The position numbers and the translations under genes are program-made. The notes below the pieces were generated by a model. The model searched no databases, had not been told where the DNA came from, and saw only the letters and a list, made by a program, of their open reading frames with translations. Positions 1 to 10,373 of a stretch of DNA of 64,000 bases are shown piece by piece. The stretch is from Bordetella petrii (lineage in GTDB: Bacteria > Pseudomonadota > Gammaproteobacteria > Burkholderiales > Burkholderiaceae_B), in the NCBI RefSeq assembly GCF_000067205.1, contig NC_010170.1:186001-250000 (forward strand), in the 5' to 3' direction. The first letter of the stretch is position 1. Each line of letters starts with the position of its first letter.

Positions 1-25
1 GCCACGGAACCGGCCGGTCCGGTTC

Positions 26-226
26 CTATCTAATGCCTGTACTTTCTATCCAGCCCAGGTGATGGGCCAGCAGAACGAACAGGAACAGGGCTACCGATAG
101 CCCGATACGCACGGTCAGGGCATTGACCGTCCGGTTGGTAGAGCCTTTGTCTCTCATCAGGTAGACCAGGGCGGATGCCAGGCTGGCCAGAATGCCGATG
201 AAAGCCAGGCCGACGATTACGCGCAT
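26..226 (-). CDS. DUF2909-type twin-transmembrane protein
   Basis: The 66-residue product has two hydrophobic segments (about residues 3-23 and 39-58) separated by a short basic loop. This is the layout of the small DUF2909 membrane proteins that sit beside SURF1 and cytochrome-oxidase assembly genes in betaproteobacteria. It is divergent from the SURF1 gene across 35 bp. Membership of the cytochrome c oxidase biogenesis block is inferred from neighbourhood; no catalytic residues are visible. The start ATG follows a purine-rich stretch. Confidence 0.7.
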   Translation of the reverse strand: MRVIVGLAFIGILASLASALVYLMRDKGSTNRTVNALTVRIGLSVALFLFVLLAHHLGWIESTGIR

Positions 227-261
227 TTTTGGCCTCCGGTTAAAACGGAATTATTGCAGAC

Positions 262-1035
262 ATGGCTCATTCAGTTCGCCGTACCCTGGCAGCCCTGGTG
301 CTGCTGGGCGTGGCCGTCGCGATCCTGGCTTCGCTGGGCGCGTGGCAGCTGCGGCGCGCTGACGAGCGGCGCGCCCTTCTCGCTGCCATCCAGGCCGGGC
401 GGGCCCAGCCCCCGCTCGCGCTTACGCCCGCCACCGCGCCCGGTGAGCTGAGCGCCTGGCGCCCGGCGCAGGCCCAGGGACAATGGCTGAATCAATACAG
501 CGTACTGCTGGACAATCGCAACCAGGACGGCAGGCCAGGCTATTGGCTGGCCACGCCATTGCTGCTGGAGCCGGCCAGCCGTGGCGCGGTGCTGGTGCTG
601 CGCGGCTGGCTGCCGCGCGCCCTGCCCGGCCAGCCCGCCCCGACGCCGCCCGCGGCGCCGGCCGGGCAGCATAGCGTTATCGGCGAACTCTCGCCACGCG
701 TGCCGCGCCTGTTCGAACTGTGGTCGTTCGGCGGGTCGGCGCAAGGCCAGTTGCCCGCTACACTGCCGGTGCCCGGCGGCGCCCTGCCCCAGGTGCAGAA
801 CCTTGAACTGCCGGCCTACGCCCATGCCACCGGACTGGCGCTGCTGCCGGCAGTGCTGATGCAGACGCAGGGCGACGACACCCTGGTGCGCGACTGGCCG
901 CAACCTTCGGTGGACTACAACCAGAACCAGGGCTATGCCCTGCAGTGGTTCTCGTTCGCCGCCATCGCCGCCGCCGCGTGGCTGGCGGTGGCCTGGCGCG
1001 GCCTGCGCCGCGGCCGCGGCGCGGTCCGGCCTTGA
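262..1035 (+). CDS. SURF1 family cytochrome c oxidase assembly protein
   Basis: The 257-residue product has the SURF1 plan: an N-terminal transmembrane helix (about residues 8-27) ending in GAWQLRR, a periplasmic domain with the conserved segments LDNRNQDGRPGYWLATPLLL and VLVLRGWLP, and a second helix (about 229-248) preceded by YALQWFSF. SURF1 proteins help insert haem a into subunit I of cytochrome c oxidase. The gene heads a same-strand run SURF1, SCO-like, ctaA, ctaB, sco with short gaps, which fits one haem/copper assembly operon. The ATG at 262 gives the normal length and places the first helix directly after the start. Confidence 0.9.
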   Translation: MAHSVRRTLAALVLLGVAVAILASLGAWQLRRADERRALLAAIQAGRAQPPLALTPATAPGELSAWRPAQAQGQWLNQYSVLLDNRNQDGRPGYWLATPLLLEPASRGAVLVLRGWLPRALPGQPAPTPPAAPAGQHSVIGELSPRVPRLFELWSFGGSAQGQLPATLPVPGGALPQVQNLELPAYAHATGLALLPAVLMQTQGDDTLVRDWPQPSVDYNQNQGYALQWFSFAAIAAAAWLAVAWRGLRRGRGAVRP

Positions 1036-1062
1036 ATTTCACATAACACTCAGGAAACAACT

Positions 1063-1692
1063 GTGGCTCGCGAAACCTCCACTCCCGCCCCCGCCAAGAA
1101 GCGGTCGTTGACGCCGCTGGTGCTGGTATTCCTGTGCACCCTGGCTCCCATCCTGGCCGCCTGGGTGCTGTACAACAACCCGCAGTGGTGGCCCGACGAA
1201 TCCAGCAACTATGGCACCCTGGTCGATCCGCAGCGCCCCATGCCGGCCGCCAGCGAGCTGCAGCTCACTACCCTCGACGGCCAGCCCTTCGACCTGCAAA
1301 GCCTGAAGGGCAAGTGGCTGCTGCTGAGCGTGGGCGAGGCCGCCTGCCCCGAATCGTGCGCGCGCAAGCTGTACATCACGCGCAACTCGCACGCCAGCCA
1401 GGGCAAGAATGTCGATCGCCTGGCGCGCGTGTGGTTCATTACGGACGACGCCGAGGTCCCCGCCAAGGTGCTCGAAGCCTACCAGGGCACTGTCATGGTG
1501 CGCGCGCGGCCCGAGCAACTGGCGCGCTTCCTGCTGGCGCGCGATACCGTGGCCGGCCAGCCCGGGCTGCTCGATCCCATCTGGGTCATCGACCCGCTGG
1601 GCAACCTGATGCTGCAGTTCCCCGCCAACGCCGATGGCGTCAAGGTGCGCAAAGACATCAGCAAGCTGGTCTACAACTCGCGCATAGGCTAG
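1063..1692 (+). CDS. SCO-like thioredoxin-fold membrane protein
   Basis: The 209-residue product begins with GTG at 1063, preceded by AGGA. It has one transmembrane helix (about residues 19-40) and then a periplasmic thioredoxin-like domain. The motif ACPESC (around residue 94) resembles the CxxxC copper site of SCO proteins but has a different spacer from the CPDVC of the sco gene at 3657. Position between SURF1 and ctaA suggests a role in copper delivery or thiol reduction for cytochrome c oxidase. The exact role is inferred; the family is often annotated only as a cytochrome oxidase assembly or transmembrane protein. Confidence 0.7.
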   Translation: MARETSTPAPAKKRSLTPLVLVFLCTLAPILAAWVLYNNPQWWPDESSNYGTLVDPQRPMPAASELQLTTLDGQPFDLQSLKGKWLLLSVGEAACPESCARKLYITRNSHASQGKNVDRLARVWFITDDAEVPAKVLEAYQGTVMVRARPEQLARFLLARDTVAGQPGLLDPIWVIDPLGNLMLQFPANADGVKVRKDISKLVYNSRIG

Positions 1693-1705
1693 GCGCGCAT
1701 TCATC

Positions 1706-2719
1706 ATGGAACGCATCAAGCAACGCTACCGCAAGCTGGTCTTTTTCACCTGGTTTTTGACGCTCGACCTCATCATGTTCGGCGCCTTCGTGCGCCTGAC
1801 CGATTCCGGGCTGGGCTGCCCCGACTGGCCGGGTTGTTATGGCAACGTGACGCCGCTGGGCGCCATGACCGACATCCACCAGGCCTCGCAGGCCATGCCT
1901 TTCGGGCCGGTGACCCTGTCGAAGGCCTGGATCGAAATGATCCACCGCTATGTGGGCGCCTTGCTGGGCATGCTGATCATCGCCATCGTGTTCATGGCCT
2001 GGCGCTACCGCCGCGAATTGGGCCGCTCGCCCGCGCTGGCGATTACCGCGCTGGTGGCCGTGTGCGTGCAGGGCGCGTTCGGCGCCTGGACGGTCACCCA
2101 CCGGCTGATGCCCGCCGTGGTCACCGCGCACCTGGTGTTCGGCCTGTCGGTGCTGGCGCTGATGACCTGGCTGTCGGCGCGCGAGCGCCCCCACCTGGCG
2201 TTGCCGGCCCATGCGGCGCGCTGGCGGCCGTGGCTGGTGGTGGGCATGGCGCTGCTGCTGGTGCAGATCACGCTGGGCGGTTGGGTAAGCACCAACTATG
2301 CCGCGCTGGCCTGCCTGGATTTCCCCACCTGCCACGGGCAATGGCTGCCCGACATGGACTTCCACGGCGGTTTTTCCGTGATTCGCGGGCTGGGCGAGCT
2401 GCCCTCCGGCGAAATGATCTCGCAGAACGCCCTGACGGCCATCCACTGGGTGCATCGCAATTTTGCGTTCATTGTGCTGGCCTACCTGGGCGTGCTGGCC
2501 TCGCGCCTGCGCGCCGAGCCCGGGCTGCGCGGGCCGGCTACCCTGGCGCTGGCTCTACTGGCCGCGCAGTTGTTCACCGGCCTGACCACCATTTTCTTCC
2601 AGTGGCCGCTGCTGATCGCCGTGCTGCACAACGGCGGCGCGGCCGGCCTGACGCTCGCCTGCGTCGTCATGTTGGTGCGCCTGTCCACCGCCGGGCGCGC
2701 GCCGGCGTCGGCCACCTGA
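1706..2719 (+). CDS. ctaA: Haem A synthase (COX15/CtaA family)
   Basis: The 337-residue polytopic protein oxidises the methyl group of haem O to the formyl of haem A in the inner membrane. It opens with a helix and then GAFVRLTDSGLGCPDWPGCYG, the hallmark first repeat of CtaA. Histidines implied in haem binding lie in MIHRYVGALLG, VTAHLVFGL and AIHWVHRNFAF, and the second repeat shows QITLGGWVSTNYAALACLDFPTC. It starts 13 nt after the SCO-like gene and lies 25 nt before ctaB, whose product makes its substrate. Confidence 0.95.
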   Translation: MERIKQRYRKLVFFTWFLTLDLIMFGAFVRLTDSGLGCPDWPGCYGNVTPLGAMTDIHQASQAMPFGPVTLSKAWIEMIHRYVGALLGMLIIAIVFMAWRYRRELGRSPALAITALVAVCVQGAFGAWTVTHRLMPAVVTAHLVFGLSVLALMTWLSARERPHLALPAHAARWRPWLVVGMALLLVQITLGGWVSTNYAALACLDFPTCHGQWLPDMDFHGGFSVIRGLGELPSGEMISQNALTAIHWVHRNFAFIVLAYLGVLASRLRAEPGLRGPATLALALLAAQLFTGLTTIFFQWPLLIAVLHNGGAAGLTLACVVMLVRLSTAGRAPASAT

Positions 2720-2744
2720 TCGCCAGCGCGTTTAAAATAGCCTT

Positions 2745-3638
2745 ATGACCAGCCTTGCCGCCCCCCAAACCGGACTACTGCGCCAGTACCTCGTGCTGAC
2801 CAAGCCGCGCGTCACGCAGCTAGCCGTTTTCTGCGCCATCATCGGCATGTTCCTGGCCGTGCCGGGCCTGCCCGACCCGGGCCGGGTGGTGTTCGGCACG
2901 CTGGGCATCTGGCTGCTGGCGGCCGCCGCGTTCGCCATCAATTGCCTCATCGAACAGGAAATCGACGCGCGCATGCTGCGCACGGCGCGCCGCGCCACCG
3001 CGCGCGGCACCATTTCCGCCGCCCAGGTCATTTCGCTGTCGGGCCTGCTGGGCGGGGCGGGCATGCTGGTGCTGTATCACCTGGTCAACCCCCTGACCAT
3101 GTGGCTGACCTTCGCCACGTTCGTGGGCTACGCCATCATCTATACCGTCATTCTCAAGCCGCGCACGCCACAGAACATCGTCATCGGCGGTCTGTCGGGC
3201 GCCATGCCGCCGGCCCTGGGCTGGGCCGCCGTGGCCGACGCCGTGCCGGCCGAGGCCTGGGTGCTGGTGCTCATCATCTTCATCTGGACCCCGCCGCACT
3301 TCTGGGCGCTGGCGCTATACCGCAACCACGACTACGCCAAGGCCGGCCTGCCCATGCTTCCGGTCACGCACGGCCAGCGCTTCACCCGCCTGCACATTCT
3401 GCTCTACAGCCTGGCGCTGGTGGCCACCACCACGCTGCCATACATCATCCGCATGAGCGGGCTGCTGTACCTGGCAAGCGCGCTGGCGCTGGGCGGCATG
3501 TTCGTGGCCTATGCCTGGCGCCTGTATCGCGAGTACAGCGATGCGCTGGCCCGCCGCCTGTTCCGCTTTTCCATCCTGTACCTGGCGCTGCTGTTCGCGG
3601 CCCTGCTGATGGACCACTGGGCCGGCCTGCTGGCCTGA
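2745..3638 (+). CDS. ctaB: Protoheme IX farnesyltransferase (haem O synthase)
   Basis: The 297-residue product belongs to the UbiA prenyltransferase superfamily and attaches a farnesyl tail to haem B. The first motif [18 protein letters not shown] carries the Asp-rich prenyl-diphosphate/Mg site (NxxxDxxxD-like, here with E/D). The second region [28 protein letters not shown] is characteristic of CtaB/CyoE. About nine membrane helices are predicted by eye. It follows ctaA and precedes sco, completing the haem A branch. Length matches the family (about 290-300 residues). Confidence 0.95.
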   Translation: MTSLAAPQTGLLRQYLVLTKPRVTQLAVFCAIIGMFLAVPGLPDPGRVVFGTLGIWLLAAAAFAINCLIEQEIDARMLRTARRATARGTISAAQVISLSGLLGGAGMLVLYHLVNPLTMWLTFATFVGYAIIYTVILKPRTPQNIVIGGLSGAMPPALGWAAVADAVPAEAWVLVLIIFIWTPPHFWALALYRNHDYAKAGLPMLPVTHGQRFTRLHILLYSLALVATTTLPYIIRMSGLLYLASALALGGMFVAYAWRLYREYSDALARRLFRFSILYLALLFAALLMDHWAGLLA

Positions 3639-3656
3639 TCTCGGAGACCCTGCTTC

Positions 3657-4265
3657 ATGTCCGCGTTTTCCTTCTCCCGCCGCGCGCTGCTGCGCGGCGC
3701 GGCGGCGTTCGCCCTGGCCGGCGCCCTGGCCGCCTGCGGTGATCCCGCCCCCAGCTTCAAGGGCAATGACATCAGCGGCACCCAGTTGGGCAAGGGTCTG
3801 GCCCTTACCGACCACAACGGCCAGGCGCGCACCCTGCAAGACTTTGCCGGCAAGGTCACGGTGGTTTTCTTCGGCTTCACCCAGTGCCCAGACGTGTGCC
3901 CCACCTCGCTGGCCGAACTCTCGCAGGTCATGGAAAAACTCGGCCCGGATGCCGACCGTGTGCAGGTACTAATGATCACGGTCGACCCCGAGCGCGATAC
4001 GGCCGAAATTCTCAAGCAATATGTAACGACGTTCGATCCACGCTTCCTGGGCCTGACCGGCACTGCCGAACAGATCAAGCAGGCGGCCGCCTCGTTCAAG
4101 GCCTACTACGCCAAGGTGCCCACCGAGAACGGCAAGAACTACACCATGGATCACACCGCGGCGTTCTACCTGCTCGACGGCAAGGGCGATTCGCGCGTGC
4201 TGGCCAACAACACCATTGGCGTCGACGCCCTGGCCCACGACATCAAGGCCCTGCTGGGGTCGTAG
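3657..4265 (+). CDS. SCO1/SenC copper chaperone lipoprotein
   Basis: The 202-residue product has a twin-Arg-like basic N-terminus, a hydrophobic core and the lipobox LAAC (about residues 23-26), so it is probably an outer-face lipoprotein of the inner membrane. The thioredoxin fold shows the copper-binding CPDVCP motif at about residues 77-82 and the distal histidine in YTMDHTAAFYLLD. SCO proteins deliver copper to the CuA site of cytochrome oxidase subunit II. It is the last gene of the oxidase assembly run; a hairpin repeat at 4295-4387 follows. Confidence 0.92.
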   Translation: MSAFSFSRRALLRGAAAFALAGALAACGDPAPSFKGNDISGTQLGKGLALTDHNGQARTLQDFAGKVTVVFFGFTQCPDVCPTSLAELSQVMEKLGPDADRVQVLMITVDPERDTAEILKQYVTTFDPRFLGLTGTAEQIKQAAASFKAYYAKVPTENGKNYTMDHTAAFYLLDGKGDSRVLANNTIGVDALAHDIKALLGS

Positions 4266-4294
4266 CGTATGCGGCAGGCCCCTTGGCCCTCCGG

Positions 4295-4387
4295 CCAGGT
4301 GTCTGACTCCGAAGGTGTCAGACACCGTACGGTGGAAACAGCAGCCGCCCACCTCGGTGTCTGACACCTTCGAAGTCAGACACCTGG
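4295..4387. repeat. Intergenic inverted repeat built on GGTGTCTGACACC
   Basis: Two ~35-bp arms beginning CCAGGTGTCTGACT, with the second arm reverse-complemented, flank a short centre. Each arm itself contains the palindromic unit GGTGTC(T)GACACC, so nested hairpins can form. It lies between the convergent ends of sco (+) and the DUF3717 gene (-), where a bidirectional terminator or a dispersed intergenic repeat would be expected. Similar GTGTCTGACACC elements are common in Bordetella/Achromobacter intergenic DNA (recollection, not checked). Confidence 0.75.
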
Positions 4388-4445
4388 CGCTGCGCCCGCG
4401 TGGCTGTGCGCCCACCTGGCGCTGCACCCTCCTGGGCCTGTTCTG

Positions 4446-4673
4446 CTATTTGGCCCCGTGGGCGGCGCGCCAGCCCCGGTACGCCGCCAAGGCGGCCGGG
4501 CTGAGTTCGGCCGGGGCGATTTCGCGCCGGTGGCCGATGATCATCAGCGCGTATGGCGTGGCCAGGGCAGCCGCCTCTGCGCACAGCCGCGATTCTTCAC
4601 CTTGCGACGGCAGGCGGTTGCGCCAATAATTAATGGCCTGTTCGAGCTCGGGCAGGGGAATCGGCTTGTCCAT
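4446..4673 (-). CDS. DUF3717-like small protein
   Basis: The 75-residue product from ATG at 4673 (MDKPIPLPELEQAINYWR) has the E-A-I-N-W/Y-R and LYALMI-type segments I associate with DUF3717, a small family of betaproteobacteria of unknown function. The longer in-frame extension upstream to 5027 overlaps the opposite-strand glycine-zipper gene and is unlikely to be translated. It is convergent with sco and divergent from the gene at 4798. No catalytic residues are visible. Confidence 0.65.
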   Translation of the reverse strand: MDKPIPLPELEQAINYWRNRLPSQGEESRLCAEAAALATPYALMIIGHRREIAPAELSPAALAAYRGWRAAHGAK

Positions 4674-4797
4674 GCGGACATTGTCCCAGAACCCGGCCCG
4701 ATCGTCCGGACAGGTCTTGCAAAGGGTCACTATCGCAACACGCCGATACTGCGGCCAGATGCTATACAACGGGCCGTACTGTCGATGGAGAACCATC

Positions 4798-5442
4798 ATG
4801 AATACTCCCGTACCCGGCCAGAATGCGCGCCGTGGCCTGCACCCCCTGGTGGCGACCGCCGCGGTGTCAGTCATCCTGCTGTGCGCGGTGGCGGTGGCGG
4901 CCCTGGTGGGGTGGCTGCCCACCCCGTGGGCCGAATCCTCCGGCGAGACGCCCGTGCACGAAGCCCAGGCCCAGGCCGAACAGCAGGCTGGGCAGGCCCA
5001 GCCCCCGGCACCCGAAGCGCCGGCCAAGGTCGCCGCCGGGCCTCAAGCCGCTGCCCGGCCCGCTGCCAAACCCGCTCCCAAGCCGGCCGCCTGCGCCGAT
5101 TGCGGCGTGGTCGAGACCGTCCGCCAGGTCCAGGTGCCGGCGCAGAACAATGGCTATAACGTCGTGGGCACGGTAGCCGGTGGCGTGGTGGGTGGCGTGG
5201 TCGGCCACCAGTTCGGCGGCGGCCACGGCAAAGACGCGCTGACCGTGCTGGGCGCCGTGGGCGGCGCTTTGGCAGGCCATGAAATCGAGCGTAATATCAG
5301 GCAGCAACAGACTGTGACGCACTACGAGATGATCGTGCGCATGGACAACGGCACCACCCGCAGCTTCAAGAGCTCGCAACCGTTTGCCTATGCGTCGGGC
5401 GATCACGTGCGGGTCGAAAACGGCCAAGTGCTGCCGCGCTAG
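4798..5442 (+). CDS. Glycine-zipper 2TM domain envelope protein
   Basis: The 214-residue product starts at ATG 4798 with GGAG about 8 nt upstream. An N-terminal helix (about residues 18-40) is followed by an Ala/Pro/Gln-rich linker to about residue 97. A glycine-zipper segment (VVGTVAGGVVGGVVGHQFGGG and LGAVGGALAGHEIER, about 121-165) comes next, then a small beta-rich tail. Such proteins, often called glycine zipper 2TM or SlyB/Rickettsia 17-kDa-like, sit in the cell envelope; their molecular role is not established. Confidence 0.8.
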   Translation: MNTPVPGQNARRGLHPLVATAAVSVILLCAVAVAALVGWLPTPWAESSGETPVHEAQAQAEQQAGQAQPPAPEAPAKVAAGPQAAARPAAKPAPKPAACADCGVVETVRQVQVPAQNNGYNVVGTVAGGVVGGVVGHQFGGGHGKDALTVLGAVGGALAGHEIERNIRQQQTVTHYEMIVRMDNGTTRSFKSSQPFAYASGDHVRVENGQVLPR

Positions 5443-5470
5443 GCATACGCCGCGCGTTCTTGGAGACTGA

Positions 5471-6160
5471 ATGTCCGATCCCAACACCAACCCGTTCGTG
5501 CTGCCCGGCCTGGGGCAGGGCGGCGACCTTGCTGGCAATCCGTTGCTGGCCAGCATGGAAATGATGCGCAAGGCCTGGGCGGGCCTGGCGGGTCCGGGCG
5601 GCCTGGCGCAGACATTGCCCATGGCCGCGCCCATGAACCTCGAAGACCTCGAGCGCCGCATCGCCGACCTGCGCACGGTCGAGAACTGGCTGCGCATGAA
5701 CCTGTCAATGCTGACCAGCACCATCCAGGGGCTGGAAGTACAGCGCGCCACCATTGCCACCCTGCGTTCCTTCGTGGGCGGCGCCGCCGCGGGCGGCGAA
5801 GCCTCACCCCTGGAGGAGGTCCTGGGCCTGAAGCCGGCCGCCGCGGCCGCGTCGCCCTCCGTGCCACCCGTCAGCGAACCTGCCAACGAACCCGCCCGCG
5901 AGCCGGGCAGCCCCGACGCCAGCGCCGCCGACCAGATCAACCAGGCCGCGCAATCGGCCTCGCAGGCATGGTGGAACCTGCTGCAGCAGCAATTCAACCA
6001 GCTGGCCACGGCTACTGCGGCCAGCATGCCCGACGCCGCGGCGCCAGGCGCCACGGCGTCCTCGGCGGCAAGCTCGGCCGCGCCTGCCAACGCCGCCCCG
6101 CGCAAGCGCGCACCCCGCAAAACGGCCGCCAAGCGCGCGCCGGCATCACGCAAGTCATAA
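5471..6160 (+). CDS. PhaM-like polyhydroxyalkanoate granule protein
   Basis: The 229-residue product matches the PhaM pattern. The N-terminus reads [12 protein letters not shown]...[14 protein letters not shown], and a helical core has [45 protein letters not shown] (about residues 57-101). A disordered Ala/Pro linker and a basic C-terminus ([15 protein letters not shown]) follow. In Cupriavidus, PhaM links PHB granules to the nucleoid through its basic tail and activates PHA synthase. The same role here is inference from the conserved core and tail. Confidence 0.8.
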   Translation: MSDPNTNPFVLPGLGQGGDLAGNPLLASMEMMRKAWAGLAGPGGLAQTLPMAAPMNLEDLERRIADLRTVENWLRMNLSMLTSTIQGLEVQRATIATLRSFVGGAAAGGEASPLEEVLGLKPAAAAASPSVPPVSEPANEPAREPGSPDASAADQINQAAQSASQAWWNLLQQQFNQLATATAASMPDAAAPGATASSAASSAAPANAAPRKRAPRKTAAKRAPASRKS

Positions 6161-6219
6161 ACTTCCGCTTCAATCGTGCGGCGGGCATTTGCCCGTCGTC
6201 TTACGCCGCTTTCAACTCT

Positions 6220-7590
6220 ATGCTCAATGTCGTAATTCTCGCCGCCGGACTAGGCAAACGCATGCAGTCCGATCTTCCCAAAGTGCTGCACTCCCTGGCT
6301 GGCAAGCCCATGCTCGAGCATGTGCTTGACAGCGCCAGCCAGCTCGAGCCCGGCCGTATCGTGGTCGTGGTGGGCCACGGCGCCGACCGCGTGCGCGGCG
6401 CCTACGAGGGCCGCGCCGGCCTCAGTTTCGCGCTGCAGCAGCCGCAGCAGGGCACCGGCCATGCCGTGCAGCAGGCCGTGCCCCTGCTGCAAGAAGACGG
6501 CAAGGACGACGTCACCCTGGTGCTGTACGGCGACGTGCCGCTGGTGCAGCCCGATACGCTGCGCCGGTTGCTGCAGGCGCGCGGCCAGGGCGCCGCCGTG
6601 CTCACCGAACTGCTCGACGACGCCACCGGCTATGGCCGCATCGTGCGCAACGAGCAGGGCCAGGTGCAGCGCATTGTCGAACACAAAGACGCCAGCGAGG
6701 CCGAGCGCGCCATCCGCGAAGTCAATACCGGCATCCTGGCCGCGCCCACCGGGCGGCTTAAAGACTGGCTGAGCCGTATCGACAACAACAATGCCCAGGG
6801 CGAGTACTACCTGACCGACGTGGTGGGCCTGGCCGTTGCCGATGGCGTGCCCGTTGGCGCGGCGCAGCCCTCGGCCGGCTGGGAAACCCTGGGCGTGAAC
6901 AGCCGCGTGCAACAGGCCGAGCTCGAGCGCCGCTGGCAGCAGGAACAGGCGCGCCGCCAGCTCGAGGCCGGCGTCACGCTGGCCGACCCCGCGCGCTTCG
7001 ACGTGCGAGGCACGCTGACCTGCGGGCGCGATGTGTTCATCGACGTGGGTTGCGTTTTCGAAGGCAAGGTCGAGCTCGCGGATGGCGTGCGCGTGGGCCC
7101 GCATTGCGTGCTGCGCGATGTATCGGTTGGCGCCGGCACCCACATCGACGCCTACAGCCATGTACAGCAGGCAACGGTGGGCCGCGACGCGCGCATCGGC
7201 CCGTATGCCCGCCTGCGGCCAGGCGCCAGCCTGGGCGACCGCACCCACGTCGGCAACTTCGTCGAAATCAAGAACAGCGTGCTGGATGCGGACAGCAAGG
7301 CCAACCACCTGGCCTACATAGGCGATGCCGACATTGGCGCACGCGTCAATGTGGGCGCGGGCACCATTACCTGCAACTACGATGGCGCCAACAAGCACCG
7401 CACCATTATCGAAGACGACGCCTTCATCGGCTCGGACACGCAACTGGTCGCGCCGGTGCGGGTCGGCCGCGGCGCCACCCTGGGCGCGGGCACCACGCTC
7501 ACTCGCGATGCGCCGGCTGGCCAGCTGACCGTCTCGCGCGCGCGGCAGACCACGATCGAGGGCTGGCAGCGTCCCCAGAAGAAATCGTGA
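6220..7590 (+). CDS. glmU: Bifunctional GlmU: GlcNAc-1-P uridyltransferase / GlcN-1-P acetyltransferase
   Basis: The 456-residue enzyme makes UDP-GlcNAc for peptidoglycan and LPS. The N-terminal nucleotidyltransferase shows [25 protein letters not shown] (residues 7-31), YGDVPL and NTGI. The C-terminal left-handed beta-helix has hexapeptide repeats and the catalytic region around [28 protein letters not shown] and [11 protein letters not shown]. The start is ATG 6220 because the uridyltransferase motif begins at once; the longer frame runs back through phaM. Its stop overlaps the GTG start of the MFS gene. Confidence 0.96.
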   Translation: MLNVVILAAGLGKRMQSDLPKVLHSLAGKPMLEHVLDSASQLEPGRIVVVVGHGADRVRGAYEGRAGLSFALQQPQQGTGHAVQQAVPLLQEDGKDDVTLVLYGDVPLVQPDTLRRLLQARGQGAAVLTELLDDATGYGRIVRNEQGQVQRIVEHKDASEAERAIREVNTGILAAPTGRLKDWLSRIDNNNAQGEYYLTDVVGLAVADGVPVGAAQPSAGWETLGVNSRVQQAELERRWQQEQARRQLEAGVTLADPARFDVRGTLTCGRDVFIDVGCVFEGKVELADGVRVGPHCVLRDVSVGAGTHIDAYSHVQQATVGRDARIGPYARLRPGASLGDRTHVGNFVEIKNSVLDADSKANHLAYIGDADIGARVNVGAGTITCNYDGANKHRTIIEDDAFIGSDTQLVAPVRVGRGATLGAGTTLTRDAPAGQLTVSRARQTTIEGWQRPQKKS

Positions 7591-8978
7591 GCGCCGACCC
7601 AAAGGCCTCGTCAGCGGCTTGCGCCCGCCCGTCGCTGCCCGATGGCCTGCCCACGCCGCGCCGGTACTGGGCGGCGGCCACCGTACTTACCGGCATCAGC
7701 CTGTCGGTGCTGGACACCACCATCGCCAACGTGGCGTTGCCCACCATCGCCACCGACCTGCACGCCTTGCCGTCGCAGGCCGTGTGGATCGTCAATGCCT
7801 ACAACCTGGCCGTGGTCGCGCTGCTGCTGCCCTTGTCGGCTCTGGCCGAGCGCATTGGCTTCAAGCGCATGTTCTCGTTCGGCCTGGCGCTGTTCGCGCT
7901 GGCCTCGCTGTTCGGCGCCGTGTCGCAGACCCTTTGGCAATTGACGCTGGCCCGCGTGGTGCAGGGCATAGGAGCCGCTACGCTGATGTGCATGTTCGGC
8001 GGGCTGGTGCGCAACATCTACCCGCTGCGCCTGCTGGGGCGCGGCATCAGTCTTAACGCCACCACCGTGGCGGTAATGTCGGTGGTGGGCCCGACGCTTG
8101 GCTCGGTCATTCTTGAAATTGCCCACTGGCGCTGGATTTTCGCCATCAACCTGCCCGTGTGCGCGGCGGTGATGCTGGGCCTGCGCCACCTGCCCGTGGT
8201 GCCGCGCACCAACGTCCGGCTCGACTGGCTGAGCGCGCTGCTGTGCATGGCGACGCTGGCGGTATTCATATCCGGCGTCGATACGCTGGGCCAGAACCTG
8301 GTTCGGGGCGCTGTCATGATCGTGGCGGCTATCCTGGTGGGGTGGGTGCTGGTGCGCCGCGCCAATAACCAGCCAGCGCCGCTGGTGCCCGTGGACTTGC
8401 TGCGGATCCGCTCGGTCGGTTTCGCGGTAGCGGCTTCGGCCTGTACCTTCGCGGCACAGATGGCATCGTACGTATCGCTGCCGTTCTACTTCCAGCAGGT
8501 GCTGGGCCGCTCGTACCTGGAAGTAGGCATGCTGATGGGCGCGTGGCCGGTGGGCACGGCCATCGTCGCGCCACTGGCGGGTCGCATGTCGGACCGCTAC
8601 TCGGCCGCCACGCTCAGCGGCGCGGGCGCGGGCGCCATGGTGATCGGACTGGCCACGCTGGCGTTTCTGCCGCTGGATGCCACCAACACCTGGATCATGG
8701 TGGCCATGTTCATCACGGGCACGGGCTTCGGATTCTTCCAGACCCCCAACAACCGCGCCATGCTGTCGTCATCGCCGCGCCAGCGCAGCGGCGCGGCCGG
8801 CGGGCTGCAGGCCACCACGCGCGTGTTCGGCCAAAGCTTCGGCACCGCGCTGGTGGCCATTGCCTTTGGCATCAGTGGGGCCGCGGGCCCCGCTTCGGCG
8901 TTGATCCTGGCCATGCTCTGCGCGGCCGTGGCCGTAGCGGTGAACGTGGTGCGGGTGAACAAGCTGCGGCCCAGCTGA
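7587..8978 (+). CDS. MFS multidrug exporter, DHA2 (14-TM) type
   Basis: The 463-residue membrane protein starts at GTG 7587, overlapping the glmU stop by 4 nt (GTGA), so translation is probably coupled. Helix 1 carries [17 protein letters not shown], the DHA2 motif D1, and the loop 2-3 motif A is degenerate ([12 protein letters not shown]). About 14 helices can be counted. DHA2 transporters export drugs or biocides by proton antiport; the substrate here cannot be read from sequence. A divergent or neighbouring regulator is absent. Confidence 0.85.
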   Translation: MSADPKASSAACARPSLPDGLPTPRRYWAAATVLTGISLSVLDTTIANVALPTIATDLHALPSQAVWIVNAYNLAVVALLLPLSALAERIGFKRMFSFGLALFALASLFGAVSQTLWQLTLARVVQGIGAATLMCMFGGLVRNIYPLRLLGRGISLNATTVAVMSVVGPTLGSVILEIAHWRWIFAINLPVCAAVMLGLRHLPVVPRTNVRLDWLSALLCMATLAVFISGVDTLGQNLVRGAVMIVAAILVGWVLVRRANNQPAPLVPVDLLRIRSVGFAVAASACTFAAQMASYVSLPFYFQQVLGRSYLEVGMLMGAWPVGTAIVAPLAGRMSDRYSAATLSGAGAGAMVIGLATLAFLPLDATNTWIMVAMFITGTGFGFFQTPNNRAMLSSSPRQRSGAAGGLQATTRVFGQSFGTALVAIAFGISGAAGPASALILAMLCAAVAVAVNVVRVNKLRPS

Positions 8979-9050
8979 CACGGCTTCAGGCGGGTCCCGG
9001 CGCCGCGTCACTCTATAATGCGGCCGTATGGATTCCTATAGGCATTGCGC

Positions 9051-10373
9051 ATGAAAATCACGGTTATCGGCACGGGCTACGTCGGACTTGTCTCGGGCGC
9101 CTGCCTGGCCGACATGGGCAACGAAGTCTTGTGCCTGGATGTCGATGCGGCCAAGATCCAGACCCTGCAACAGGGGGGCATTCCCATCTACGAGCCGGGC
9201 CTGGACGACCTGGTCAAACGCAATGCCCAGGCCGGCCGCCTGAAGTTCACCGACGACGTCGCCGCCAGCGTGGCTTTCGGCGATGTGCAGTTCATTGCCG
9301 TGGGCACGCCGCCCGGCGAAGACGGCTCGGCCGACCTGCAGCATGTGCTGGCCGCGGCCCGCAACATCGCGCGGCACATGACCACCCGCAAGGTGGTGGT
9401 CGACAAATCCACCGTGCCCGTAGGCACGGCCGACAAAGTGCGCCAGGCCATGGCCGGCGTGCTGGCCGAGCGTGGCGTCGACGTGCCCTTCAGCGTAGCC
9501 TCGAATCCCGAGTTCCTGAAAGAAGGCGCCGCAATCAAAGACTTCATGAGCCCCGATCGCATCATCGTCGGGGCCGACGACGACTACACCGTTGACGTGA
9601 TGCGGCGGCTGTATGCGCCGTTCCAGCGCACCCACGAACGCCTGATGGTCATGGATGTGCGCTCGGCAGAACTCACCAAGTATGCCGCCAACGCCATGCT
9701 GGCTACCCGCATCTCGTTCATGAACGAGATGGCCAACCTGGCCGAGGCCCTGGGCGCCGACGTCGAGCAAGTGCGGCGCGGCATCGGCGCCGACCCGCGC
9801 ATCGGCTACCATTTCCTGTATCCCGGCGTGGGCTACGGCGGCTCGTGCTTTCCAAAAGATGTGCAGGCGCTGGTGCAAACTGCCGCCGAACACGGCCTGC
9901 CCATGCGCGTAGTGGCCGCCGCCGAAGCCGCCAACGACGCGCAAAAGCTGCGGCTGTCGCAGAAAATCGTGGCGCGTTTCGGCGAAGACCTGTCCGGCCG
10001 CACCTTTGCCTTGTGGGGCCTGGCCTTCAAGCCCAACACGGACGACATGCGCGAGGCGCCCAGCCTCACAGCCATTGCCGAACTCACGCGCCGCGGCGCC
10101 CTCGTGCGCGCTTACGACCCTATCGCCATGCCGCATTCCCGCCAGATCCTGGCGCACAATCCGGCGGTGGCGTTCGCCGACGACATGTACCAGGCGCTGG
10201 ACGGCGCCGATGCCTTGCTGATCGCCACTGAGTGGAAAGTGTTCCGCGCGCCCGACCTGGACCGCATGCGCGCGCTGCTGAAAACACCGCTGGTCATCGA
10301 CGGCCGCAACCTGTATGTGCCCGCCGAAATACGCGCGCAGGGTTTCGAATACCTAGGTATCGGACGTGCATGA
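9051..10373 (+). CDS. ugd: UDP-glucose 6-dehydrogenase
   Basis: The 440-residue enzyme oxidises UDP-glucose to UDP-glucuronate with two NAD+. The start is ATG 9051 ([20 protein letters not shown]). The Rossmann motif GTGYVG is at residues 7-12, the middle domain has [15 protein letters not shown], and the active-site cysteine lies in [16 protein letters not shown] (about residue 260). The C-terminal UDP-binding domain has [18 protein letters not shown]. It shares an ATGA overlap with the next glycosyltransferase gene, which suggests use of UDP-GlcA in a surface glycan. Confidence 0.93.
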   Translation: MKITVIGTGYVGLVSGACLADMGNEVLCLDVDAAKIQTLQQGGIPIYEPGLDDLVKRNAQAGRLKFTDDVAASVAFGDVQFIAVGTPPGEDGSADLQHVLAAARNIARHMTTRKVVVDKSTVPVGTADKVRQAMAGVLAERGVDVPFSVASNPEFLKEGAAIKDFMSPDRIIVGADDDYTVDVMRRLYAPFQRTHERLMVMDVRSAELTKYAANAMLATRISFMNEMANLAEALGADVEQVRRGIGADPRIGYHFLYPGVGYGGSCFPKDVQALVQTAAEHGLPMRVVAAAEAANDAQKLRLSQKIVARFGEDLSGRTFALWGLAFKPNTDDMREAPSLTAIAELTRRGALVRAYDPIAMPHSRQILAHNPAVAFADDMYQALDGADALLIATEWKVFRAPDLDRMRALLKTPLVIDGRNLYVPAEIRAQGFEYLGIGRA

